Assembly (NCBI RefSeq): GCF_004522175.1
Contig: NZ_SDEB01000014.1
Coordinates: forward strand, 48,650-112,649
Direction of reading: 5' to 3'
Source of the DNA: Paracoccus ravus
Lineage (GTDB): Bacteria; Pseudomonadota; Alphaproteobacteria; Rhodobacterales; Rhodobacteraceae
Length of the DNA stretch: 64,000 nt
The notes below the pieces were generated by a model that was given only the letters and a program-made list of their open reading frames with translations, was not told where the DNA came from and searched no databases. A program made the translations under genes and the position numbers. This document shows positions 52,550 through 60,958 of this stretch, in pieces (position 1 is the stretch's first letter; the number at the start of each line of letters is the position of its first letter).

Positions 52550-54031
52550 TTAGGTTTCAAGCCCCAGCGGGTCGGCAACCCGCGGCCAAAGGCCGAGGCT
52601 TGCCTTGCGATAGGGGGTCGTGGCGGGGTCGGTGGGATAGGATGTCGGAGCGGCGACATAGACGATCTCGGCCGCGATCGGCGCGAAGCCCGCGTGGAAA
52701 TGGTTGGTCGATTTCACCAGCAGGTAATCCTTGGCGGCGAAATCGATGCCCAGATTGGTGAAGATGTCCGGCTCGTAGGTCTGCGAGCGGCTGGTGATCA
52801 GGATGATGTCGGTCTCGCTGCCGAGCGGGCGGATGACCGCGACGCGGCCCAGAGAGACCCGGCTGTTGCGGAAGCTCTGCCAGCCCTCGTCCATGACCCG
52901 CATGACGCGGACCTGCAGGTCCAGAGGCTCGCCCCCCATGCCCGAGGACTTGCCGCCGATGCGGATGCCGATCTCGGCCCCTTCGCCTGCGGCGTGGCAG
53001 AAGCCGACGGCGATCGGGTCCCAGATCGTGGCGACCGCCAGCCGGTCCATGCCGCGTTCGAGTATCCGGCGCAGGACATGGGTCGCGTCGCCGGCGACGC
53101 CGCCGCCCGGATTGTCCCAGACATCGGCGATCACCACGGGCAGGCCAGGCCCCGCATCGCGAAGGGCGGCTGCGCGGTCGAGCCCCGCCTCGGTCGCGAG
53201 CATCGGCATCGCGGTGTCCCGGCGCAGGGCGTAAAGCTCGTGGCCCAGTCGCTGCGCCAGTGCCGCGCCGCCCGCCGCATCGCCATCGGTCACGACCAGG
53301 ATGCGGGTGCCCATGTCCGGCACGTCCCCGGCCATGAAGCCGTGGATGACCGAGACGGAGAGCACGCCGTCGCGCCCTTGCAGCGCCTTGAGCCGGTCCA
53401 CGAAGCCGCGCATCGGTTCACGGCTGGTCGGATAGATGGTGATCATCCGGCAATCGAAAGTCGAGATCACCGGCGCGATCTCGCCGCGCAGGGCGCGCAG
53501 CGACAGCTCCACGACATGCTCGCCGCGTTCCTCGAAATCGGTATGCGGAAACTCGAGAAAGGCCGCCATGAGGTCGAGATTGCGGACGCGCGTCGCGGTC
53601 AGGTGGCTATGCGGGTCGAATTCCGCCGAGACAAGAACTTTTGGCCCGACAAGGGCGCGCACGCGTTCCAGCAAATCGCCCTCGGGGTCGTCATAGCCCT
53701 GCGCGACCATCGCGCCATGCAGGCCGAGGATGACGCCATCGACGGGCATGGCAGCGGAAAGTTCGGCCAGCAGCTGGTCACGCAGTGTCTCGAAGGTCCG
53801 GCGCTGGATCAGCCCGGCCGGTTCGGCCCAGCAGGACGTGCCCTCGATGACCTCGAATCCCTCGTCGCGGCCGCGGCGGCGCAGGATCGGCACCACCGAG
53901 GAGCACAGCGTGGGCGTGTCGGGATGGGTGCCGGGGGCGGCATAGAAGCCGGCGTGAAAGGCCAGCATGTCGGTCGGGACCGGCGAGAAGGTATTGGTTT
54001 CGGTCGCAAGCGACGCGGTGAAGATTCTCAT
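52550..54031 (-). CDS. MlrC-family (M81) metallopeptidase
   Basis: This 493-residue protein is a probable zinc metallopeptidase of the microcystinase C family. Recognisable metal-site blocks are GVILGLHGAMVAQGYDDPEG, VSAEFDPHSHLT, and ADVWDNPGGGVAGDATHVLR. The N-terminus MRIFTASLATETNTFSP is typical, and the start follows an RpiR-box-containing upstream region. MlrC hydrolyses linearised microcystin products containing Adda. Most homologues lie beside dipeptide transporters and have unknown substrates. First gene of the operon with the Dpp-like transporter and RidA. Confidence 0.9.
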   Translation of the reverse strand: MRIFTASLATETNTFSPVPTDMLAFHAGFYAAPGTHPDTPTLCSSVVPILRRRGRDEGFEVIEGTSCWAEPAGLIQRRTFETLRDQLLAELSAAMPVDGVILGLHGAMVAQGYDDPEGDLLERVRALVGPKVLVSAEFDPHSHLTATRVRNLDLMAAFLEFPHTDFEERGEHVVELSLRALRGEIAPVISTFDCRMITIYPTSREPMRGFVDRLKALQGRDGVLSVSVIHGFMAGDVPDMGTRILVVTDGDAAGGAALAQRLGHELYALRRDTAMPMLATEAGLDRAAALRDAGPGLPVVIADVWDNPGGGVAGDATHVLRRILERGMDRLAVATIWDPIAVGFCHAAGEGAEIGIRIGGKSSGMGGEPLDLQVRVMRVMDEGWQSFRNSRVSLGRVAVIRPLGSETDIILITSRSQTYEPDIFTNLGIDFAAKDYLLVKSTNHFHAGFAPIAAEIVYVAAPTSYPTDPATTPYRKASLGLWPRVADPLGLET

Positions 54032-54059
54032 GTCCTGCGGGCCTGTCGGGCTGCTTTGG

Positions 54060-54074
54060 GAAATTAATTTTCAC
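54060..54074. promoter_or_regulatory. RpiR box 1, upstream of the MlrC-dipeptide operon
   Basis: GAAATTAATTTTCAC is identical to the site at 55468-55482 beside the RpiR-family gene; the shared exact match is 16 bases with the preceding G. The core is nearly palindromic. It lies 29 bases upstream of the mlrC-like start codon, where a bound repressor would block transcription or initiation. Confidence 0.65.
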
Positions 54075-54122
54075 AAATAGCGCCAGAAATTTCGCGCGCG
54101 TCAATGAATTTTCGTCAAACAA

Positions 54123-54137
54123 GAAATTGAATTTCAC
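54123..54137. promoter_or_regulatory. RpiR box 2, upstream of the MlrC-dipeptide operon
   Basis: GAAATTGAATTTCAC is a variant of the box at 54060, with a perfect GAAATT-G-AATTTC dyad. It lies 63 bases further upstream (about six helical turns), so a looped or cooperative repressor complex is possible. Half-site-like GAAATTTC occurs between them at 54086-54093. Confidence 0.55.
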
Positions 54138-54227
54138 GTCCCGTGAAAACAGGCCGGAGGGATTTTCAGCCCATCACGGCGGAATCGGTCCCGCACAGGC
54201 TCTCGCCTGAAAATCCGGGACGAAAAT

Positions 54228-54253
54228 GGCGGGACGGTTTCACCTGTCCCGCC
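54228..54253 (-). terminator. Bidirectional-looking hairpin terminator downstream of the aldolase-like gene
   Basis: GGCGGGAC (54228-54235) pairs perfectly with GTCCCGCC (54246-54253) around a ten-base loop. On the minus strand it is followed by ATTTTC, on the plus strand by AAAGATTTTTT. It lies 32 bases beyond the stop of the minus-strand aldolase-like gene, separating it from the MlrC operon. Confidence 0.65.
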
Positions 54254-54284
54254 AAAGATTTTTTCAGCCGTGGGAGGTCGCGGC

Positions 54285-55367
54285 TTACCAGACAGTCCCG
54301 CGCGCCGCGACGGGCAGGGTGCGGGTCACGACGCCGTCTCGGTGGAAGACGATCCGATCGAACAGATTCGTCACCACGCAGGTATGGTTCGGCACGATCC
54401 GGACCTGCTCTCCGATGCCGGGGAAATCCGCTCCGATCGATTCGACCACGGCATGTTCCTCGGAAAGCGTGGTGATGCGGGCATCCTCATGGCCCTCGAT
54501 CCGGCCGTAATCGGAAAATCCCAGCAGGTCCGAGGTCAGCGCCTTGGAGCCGCAATCCAGCACGGCCCGCCCCGGCGCGGGTCGGGAGACGACCGTGGCG
54601 AGGACATGCATGGCCAGATCCTCGGCCCCGCAATGTCCGGCCCGCTGCATCGCCCGGTCATTGTAGATATAGGTCCCTGAGCGGTGTTCCGTCGCGGATG
54701 GCACCTCATGGGCCTTGAACAGATCCGGCGACCCGCCATTCGAGCGCACCGGACAGGGGATGCCGCGGGCGTCAAGCAGTGCCATGGTCGCCGAGAAGAA
54801 GGCCTCGACCGCCGCCGCGCCGCCGACAGAGGGATAGGTCATCAGCCCGAGGAAGCGCAGCCCCGGTGCCGCCGCGATGCGCTCGGCCAGAGCGGCAGCG
54901 GCCTCGGGGGTCTGCACCCCGCAGCGCTTGCCGCCGGTATCGCATTCGACCAGCACGGAAAGCGGCCGCGCGGCGTCGAAACCGCTGGCGAGCCCATCCA
55001 CGGTCGTTGCGCTGTCCGCGGTCACCCGCAGACCGCCGATCCGGTCATGAAGTGCCCTGAGCCGTGCCACCCGCGCCGCGCCGAGAATATTGTAGGTGAT
55101 CAGGATCTCGTCGATTCCGGCATCGGCAAAGACCTCGGCCTCGGAGATCTTCTGGCAATTGATCCCGATTGCCCCAGCGGCAAGCTGCTCCAGCGCAAGG
55201 GCGGGGATCTTGTGAGTTTTGACGTGGGGGCGGAAATCCTTGCCGCAGCCGTCGAAATATTCCTGCGCGCGGGCGATGTTGCGCGCCAGGCGGTCCTCGT
55301 CGATCAGGGGCATTGGGGTGGGGATCTGGGCGATCGGCGTGCCGGGTTCGGGCCAGGGAAAGCTCAT
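54285..55367 (-). CDS. D-threonine aldolase / D-serine dehydratase-like PLP enzyme
   Basis: This protein of about 360 residues has an alanine-racemase-type barrel. The PLP lysine is in RPHVKTHKIP near residue 50, and the C-terminal metal site of DSD1-like enzymes is seen as PNHTCVV with downstream beta domain. Such enzymes cleave or dehydrate beta-hydroxy-D-amino acids. I prefer ATG at 55367 (MSFPWPEPG). An ATG at 55409 adds 14 residues and is possible. It is separated from the MlrC operon by a terminator and diverges from the RpiR gene across an RpiR box. Confidence 0.85.
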   Translation of the reverse strand: MSFPWPEPGTPIAQIPTPMPLIDEDRLARNIARAQEYFDGCGKDFRPHVKTHKIPALALEQLAAGAIGINCQKISEAEVFADAGIDEILITYNILGAARVARLRALHDRIGGLRVTADSATTVDGLASGFDAARPLSVLVECDTGGKRCGVQTPEAAAALAERIAAAPGLRFLGLMTYPSVGGAAAVEAFFSATMALLDARGIPCPVRSNGGSPDLFKAHEVPSATEHRSGTYIYNDRAMQRAGHCGAEDLAMHVLATVVSRPAPGRAVLDCGSKALTSDLLGFSDYGRIEGHEDARITTLSEEHAVVESIGADFPGIGEQVRIVPNHTCVVTNLFDRIVFHRDGVVTRTLPVAARGTVW

Positions 55368-55467
55368 CTTCGGGATCCTTGACTGGAAATTCGAGTTCAT
55401 GATTTTCATGTTCTTCCCGATCTTGCCACCGGAATCGCGCGAAACGGGTTGACCTCTGCCGATTCCG

Positions 55468-55482
55468 GAAATTAATTTTCAC
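55468..55482. promoter_or_regulatory. RpiR box 3, between divergent aldolase-like and RpiR genes
   Basis: GAAATTAATTTTCAC is identical to box 1 at 54060-54074 and lies in the divergent intergenic region, 18 bases before the RpiR gene start. It could serve both autoregulation and control of the aldolase-like gene. Confidence 0.65.
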
Positions 55483-55500
55483 CCAACGCAGGAGTGGCCG

Positions 55501-56364
55501 ATGGATCTTTATCATGTCCTGACCGATGACGAGGGCCGTCTTTCGGATATGGACCGCAAGCTGGCGCAGCTGGTCCTGCAGGATGTGGATTTTGCCACCG
55601 GCTCGTCGATCAGCGAACTGGCCGAGCGCGCCGGGGTCTCGCCGCCCAGCGTCACTCGGTTTTGCCGCCGGGTGGGCTGCAGCGGGTTCTCGGATTTCAA
55701 GGTCCAGTTGGCGCGGATGACCTATGTCGGGCTGCGCTACCTGCGGCCCGAGGTGCCGACCTCGACCCCCGAAGAAGTGGCCGAGGATATCCTGACCAAG
55801 GCGCAGAATGCCCTGTTCCATCTGCATCAGCAGCTCGATCCGCGCCTGCTGAACGAGGCGGCGCAGATCCTGCGCGCGGCGGATTTCATCCTGGCCTTCG
55901 GCTCGGGTGGGAATTCCTCGATGATCTCGAGCGAGTTGCAGAACCGGCTGTTCCGGCTGGGATGCAACATCCACAATTCAAGCGACAGGGCGATGGACCT
56001 GATGCTGGCGGCCGGGGCGGTCGAGGGCACTGTCGCGATCGTCTCGTCCATGACGGGGCGGGACCTGGATCTGGTGCGCTGTCTTGAACTCATGCGTCAG
56101 CGCGGCGTGCCCACCATCGCGCTGACCCAAAGCGGATCGCCCGTCGCGCGTGCGGCAGGCCTGACGATCCCGATCGACCTGCCCGAGGGGCGCAACATCT
56201 TTCGCCCGACCTCGACGCGCTACGCCTATCTGGCAGTGGTCGACATGCTGGCCAATCTTGTCGCCTATGCCGATCGCCCGCGTGCGATTGCCGTGCTGCG
56301 CCGGATCAAGGAAGAGTTGGTCCGCTCTCGCGACGGGGACGACCGGCAGTTGCTGGGCGACTGA
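55501..56364 (+). CDS. RpiR-family transcriptional regulator (HTH plus SIS)
   Basis: This 287-residue regulator has an N-terminal HTH_6 domain (about 1-77, SISELAERAGVSPPSVTRFC) and a C-terminal SIS phosphosugar-binding fold (about 115-255, FILAFGSGGNSSMISSEL, TVAIVSSMTGRDLDLVRCLE). Members sense phosphosugars or other small anions. The ATG follows CGCAGGAGTGGCCG. An identical operator box here and upstream of the MlrC operon suggests it controls D-amino acid/peptide use. Confidence 0.9.
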   Translation: MDLYHVLTDDEGRLSDMDRKLAQLVLQDVDFATGSSISELAERAGVSPPSVTRFCRRVGCSGFSDFKVQLARMTYVGLRYLRPEVPTSTPEEVAEDILTKAQNALFHLHQQLDPRLLNEAAQILRAADFILAFGSGGNSSMISSELQNRLFRLGCNIHNSSDRAMDLMLAAGAVEGTVAIVSSMTGRDLDLVRCLELMRQRGVPTIALTQSGSPVARAAGLTIPIDLPEGRNIFRPTSTRYAYLAVVDMLANLVAYADRPRAIAVLRRIKEELVRSRDGDDRQLLGD

Positions 56365-56800
56365 TCCGGATTGCGGAAGCGAGGCTCGAAGAAGCCATCC
56401 CGACGGCGAAGGCCCGCGGTTCAGTTTTCGCGCCCGCCAACATGGCACGTGACGGCAAAGGTTTGGCGCGAGAGCCACATCGCCATGGTTAGGGCGACAG
56501 GCGATGCTTTAAGGCGCCAGGGCCGTACCCTTTACGTCCTGAGCTTCTTGCCAGATCCCGCCAGAGAACTTCAGCGCTGTCTCCGTGACCCGCGCGGCAG
56601 CCGACTTGGCGGCAAATGCCAGAGTTACATCGAGATGCCAGTCATGTGCGGATCGCATGTGCGATTGCGCGCCTGACTCGATGGATCCTCCGCAATCTTG
56701 GAAAAGAACAGGCCGTCGCGTTTCTGTGCAATCGGGGGCCAGAGAACGGTATAGATTTTTCTGGAAGGATCGACTCGCTACATTGACGATTGAGGAGATC
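56365..56800. other. Intergenic stretch before the DUF3604 pseudogene, nothing recognised
   Basis: About 440 bases hold only short open frames without recognisable products. The last bases include GAGGAG just before the DUF3604 start codon. Confidence 0.5.
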
Positions 56801-58728
56801 ATGGTTCCAATTCAGCGAGTTCTGGTCGCAATAAGCGTCGCAACTCTCATCCTGCTGACCGACCGGGCCGCCGCACAGGACACAGGAACGCCATCCGCCG
56901 ATAAGTTTGCGATGCCAAGCCCGTATTCGCCCTATGTGGATCGCAGTTTTCCGGAGCGGCCCTATTTGGGCGACACGCATTTGCACACGGCATTCTCGAT
57001 GGATGCGGGCGCATTCGGGGCACGGCTCGATCTGCGCGATGGCTATCGGTTTGCGCGGGGCGAGTCCGTCATCTCCTCGACGGGACAGCCGGTGCGGCTC
57101 TCGCGGCCGCTCGATTCCTAGGCGTTGCGGATCACTCGAACAATATGGGCTTCTTCCCCTATCTGTTTGCCGGCAAGGCGAGCGTGCTGGCCGACCCGAC
57201 CGGTCGGAAATGGTACAATATGGTGAAGTCCGGGCAGGGCAACGATGCCGCGATCGAGATCATCGCCGCCTTCTCGCATAACAGGTTTCCGCAGGATCTG
57301 ATGTATTTTCCGGGCTCGCAGGGCTACAAGAACGCTTGGCGGGCGACGATAGACGCCGCCGAGGAATTCAACGACCCCGGCACCTTCACTGCGTTCATCG
57401 GCTGTGAATGGACATCGAATACCGGCGGGAACAACCTGCACAGGAACGTCATCTATCGCGGCAATGGTGACCGGGCCGGTTTGGTGCAGCCCTTCACGGT
57501 CTACCCGCCGTTTGGCAGCGACGATCCGGCCAAGCTTTGGGAATGGATTGCAAGCTACGAGGAAAAGACCGGCGGCAGCGTATTGGCGATCCCGCATAAC
57601 GGGAACCTGTCGAACGGCCTCATGTTCCCGGTCGAGACGGCCTCTTCGAAACCGCTCGACAAGCAATATGTCGAGACCCGGAACAATTGGGAGCGGCTTT
57701 ACGAGACCACCCAGACCAAGGGAACCGGCGAGGCCCACCCGATCCTGTCGCCCGAAGACGAGTTCGCGGATTTCGAACTGTGGGACAAGGGCAATCTGGA
57801 TGGCAGCGTGGCCAAGACCAATGACATGCCGCAAGATGAATATGCCCGCGAAGCGCTGAAGAACGGGCTCAAACTCGAGGCGCAGTTCGGCACCAATCCC
57901 TACAAGTTCGGGCTGATCGGCTCGAGCGACGCGCATACGGGCCTTACCGCGATGGAGGAGGAGAATTTCTTCGGCAAGACCGTGCCGCAGAAGCCCTCGG
58001 CCGAACGCTCGACCAAGGCTTTCGTGGACAACAAGGAGATGGGCGTCAGGGTCATGGATTGGGAGGTCGGCGCGTCGGGCTGGGCCGCAGTCTGGGCGAC
58101 GGGCAATAGCCGGCACGAGATCTGGGACGCGATGCATCAGCGCGAGACCTACGCAACGACGGGATCGCGCATGGTGGTGCGATTCTTCGGAGGTTGGGAC
58201 TTCACGACGGCGGATGCCGATGCGAGGCTGCCAGTCGCAGCCGGCTATGCGCGCGGCGTGCCCATGGGCGGCGATCTCGCCGCGGGGCCAGAGGGCGCCT
58301 CGCCCGTCTTTCTCGTGGCGGCGCTCAAGGATCCGATCGGCGCCAATCTCGATAGGATCCAGATCGTGAAGGGCTGGCTCGACGCCGAGGGCAATACCCA
58401 TGAGAAGGTCGATGACGTGGCCTAGTCCGGGGGCCGAGAACCGGCGGCGGGTTCGGGAAAGCTCCCTGATGTCGGCACTACCGGCGATCTGGCAACCGCG
58501 ACTTGGAGCAATTCGATCGGTGCGCCAGACCTTCGCGCGGCATGGACCGCCCCCGATCTCGACAAGGATCAGTCTGCCTTCTACTATGCCCGGGTGATCG
58601 AGTGTCCGACGCCGCGCTGGACGGCCTATGACAAGGTGCGACTGAGCGCCTCGCCGCCCGAGGGTGCCCGCATGACGATCACGGAGCGCGCCTATAACGC
58701 GCCGATCTGGTATTCTCCCGCGGATTGA
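56801..58728 (+). pseudogene. DUF3604-family protein gene, one frameshift and one in-frame TAG
   Basis: The start MVPIQRVLVAISVATLILLT (signal peptide) follows TGAGGAGATC. Metal-site motifs of a PHP-like fold are seen: GDTHLHTAFSMDAG early and GSSDAHTGLTAMEEENFF late. Near 57115 one base is missing: the family reads LDFLxVADHS, but here the frame runs into TAG after LDS and resumes as LGVADHSNNMGF in the next frame. At 58423-58425 a TAG interrupts the same frame, after which the normal C-terminus ([32 protein letters not shown]) continues to a TGA at 58726. Full length would be about 640 residues. Confidence 0.88.
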
Positions 58729-59662
58729 GGGTCAGACCACAGGCTGCAGGCAATCCTCTGCGCGACCAGAGGAACGCGCCGGATTTCTAATGGGTCGACA
58801 ATGTGGCTTCGTTTCTGGCGGGGCCAGCCTCGGGCACTGTGCTTTCACATGATCGGCGCAGGAAAATTGGGTATCCTGCTGGGGTGCCCTCTGCGAAACA
58901 GACGATCTCCGCGCTACGGATGAAATTTGGGGCGGCAGCCAACTGAGGCCGAATTTGAGGAACTCATCAGCGTCTACATGCGGGAGGCAATCTGGCCTCG
59001 ACGGGACCGACGTGGTTATCCCGTAGCGCCCGGCGTGGAAGACGATCTTCGTTCTCAAATTGACCGCCGGTGCATTTCAACCGACCATTGAGGCGCGTCG
59101 TATCTATGTCGCTGAGCAGCCTGGGCATCATTGCGAAGCGGCTCGGATCGGCTTTACTCAAATCTTTCCGGGTCTGGACGCGCCGAGCCGGGCGGATCAC
59201 TTGGCCAGGAATTGCTGTCGCCGCAAGCCATCCTGATCGGGTCGCAGCACGCGGCAGATAGCATGTTTGGCGGGGCCCGCATCCCGATTTCGAAAGTTTG
59301 GGCGACAAGGCCGAAGCCGACTGACGCGACCTGCTCAAGGCCCTCTTGGATGCGGCCATCCGGCCGGTGCTCTCGGGACGCAAAGTCAGTCGATCCGAGA
59401 TAAGGAATTGTTGCCAAGTTGAGGGCTAGCGCAGAATCGCCATTCATCCAGAGCATTTTAGCCGGATCCCTGCGTTGAAGCAGAGAGGTGTGTTCTGGTT
59501 GCCTGCCGTCCGTTACTGCAATCTGGGACCATCGGACCGTCGCGGCCCACACAAGATTTCTGCGCCGCCAAGTCGCAAAAACGGTCGCAAATCGGGCTTC
59601 TGGCAATTGGCGGCAAAGAGGTAATGCGAAGCCGCAGCGTCAAGGGCAAAGCCAGCCCCGGC
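58729..59662. other. Long stretch without a recognisable gene
   Basis: About 930 bases lacking any convincing gene. One 55-codon open frame ends at 59091 and contains TEAEFEELISVYMREAIWPR, but it has no ordinary start and no known match. The base composition is less GC-biased at third positions than in neighbouring genes, which fits decayed or foreign DNA. Confidence 0.5.
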
Positions 59663-60295
59663 TCAGCCCTCATGGGTACGTTCCCCTATACCCAGCCGGC
59701 CCGCCATGCGCACCAGATCGGCCAATGTGCGGGCCTCCATCTTCTTCATGGCAGACGCACGATAGAGCTTCACGGTGATCTCGCTCAGACCAAGTTCATA
59801 GGCAGCCTGTTTGTTTAGAAGTCCCGCCGTGATCAGGGTCATCACCTGCCGCTCCCGTTCGGAAAGGGCATTGTAGCGATCGCTTAGGCAAGAGGCCTCG
59901 CTTTCGGCCTCGCGACGCAGACGGTCGCGGGAAATTGCGTCGCTCACGGCATCCAGCAGATCCTGATCGCGGAAGGGCTTGGTCAGGAAATCGACCGCTC
60001 CGGCCTTCATCGCGCGGACCGACATGGGCACGTCGCCATAGCCCGTCATGATGATGACCGGCAAACGGATACCCAGTTGCTCCAGCCGGGTCTGGAAATC
60101 GAGGCCGCTCGCTCCTTGCAGGCGCACATCGAGCAAAAGGCAGGAGGGAATATCGGGCAGGGGGTCCGAAAGAAAGCTTTCGGTATTGGCATGGCAATGG
60201 CTGTGGAACCCGACCGAGCGCAGCAGCGTGTCGATGGCCCCGCGGAGCAATGCGTCATCGTCGATCACATGAACCGCAGAATCCTGGCCTGACAT
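59663..60295 (-). CDS. FixJ-family two-component response regulator
   Basis: This 210-residue cytoplasmic regulator has a receiver domain (1-125) with acidic pocket IDDD, phosphoacceptor D56 in LLLDVRL and conserved K106 in LTKPF. It ends with a LuxR/GerE HTH (about 145-200, LSERERQVMTLITAGLLNKQ, AYELGLSEITVKLYRASAMK). It lies 51 bases downstream of a receiver-only gene on the same strand, and a sensor kinase diverges from that pair. These likely form one phosphorelay; the signal is unknown. Confidence 0.92.
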   Translation of the reverse strand: MSGQDSAVHVIDDDALLRGAIDTLLRSVGFHSHCHANTESFLSDPLPDIPSCLLLDVRLQGASGLDFQTRLEQLGIRLPVIIMTGYGDVPMSVRAMKAGAVDFLTKPFRDQDLLDAVSDAISRDRLRREAESEASCLSDRYNALSERERQVMTLITAGLLNKQAAYELGLSEITVKLYRASAMKKMEARTLADLVRMAGRLGIGERTHEG

Positions 60296-60346
60296 GTTGC
60301 TTCTACCCTCTCCGGATCGTGAGGATACGCAATCGGACGGGCGCTG

Positions 60347-60748
60347 TCATATCGAATTTCCATCCCGATCCCTGCGGCCGACCGCCATAGCTACGCAGCG
60401 GAGCAGGTCGTGATCGTCAAAGGGCTTGCCGAGGAAACAGACCGCCCCCGCGAGCAAGGCCTGATCGCGCAGATTGGGCTGCGGATAGGCCGTCATGATC
60501 AGCACCGGCAGGTCGGGATAGTCGGTCCGCAGATGCATCTGCAGGTCAAGCCCGCTCACCCCCGGCAGTTGGATATCCGTCAAAAGGCAATGCGGCAGAT
60601 CCGCCTTCAGGCTTTCCAGAAACGCCTCGGCGCTGTCGTGAAGCGTCACGCGGTAATCCTCCGAGCGCAGCAGGCTCGACAGTCCACGCCGGATTGCGTC
60701 GTCGTCATCGACGATGGCTATATGCGGACCTGCGTTCATTTTCGCCAC
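60347..60748 (-). CDS. Single-domain response regulator (receiver only)
   Basis: This is a 133-residue receiver with IVDDDD, phosphoacceptor D58 in LLTDIQLPG, and K108 in FLGKPF. There is no output domain, so it may act as a phosphate shuttle or sink between kinase and the FixJ-like protein. GTG at 60748 is close behind GAAGGGGG; the ATG three codons later is the alternative. Divergent from the kinase gene. Confidence 0.85.
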   Translation of the reverse strand: MAKMNAGPHIAIVDDDDAIRRGLSSLLRSEDYRVTLHDSAEAFLESLKADLPHCLLTDIQLPGVSGLDLQMHLRTDYPDLPVLIMTAYPQPNLRDQALLAGAVCFLGKPFDDHDLLRCVAMAVGRRDRDGNSI

Positions 60749-60958
60749 ATGGCCCCCTTCCGTGTGGCCCGACGCAGATGGCCCCCGGCTTGGCCTGCGG
60801 CCCAAGGGGGCCATTGCTGCCAAGGGCCTGATTCCAAAACTGTTGTCGAAATGCGGGCAAGGCAACTATACTTAGGTTCAGTCGCCAAATTCGCCGGCCC
60901 TCTTGCCATGTGCGAACCGTCTGAGGGCGGCCATATATGCCAGTTTCGGGGCGGGTCG

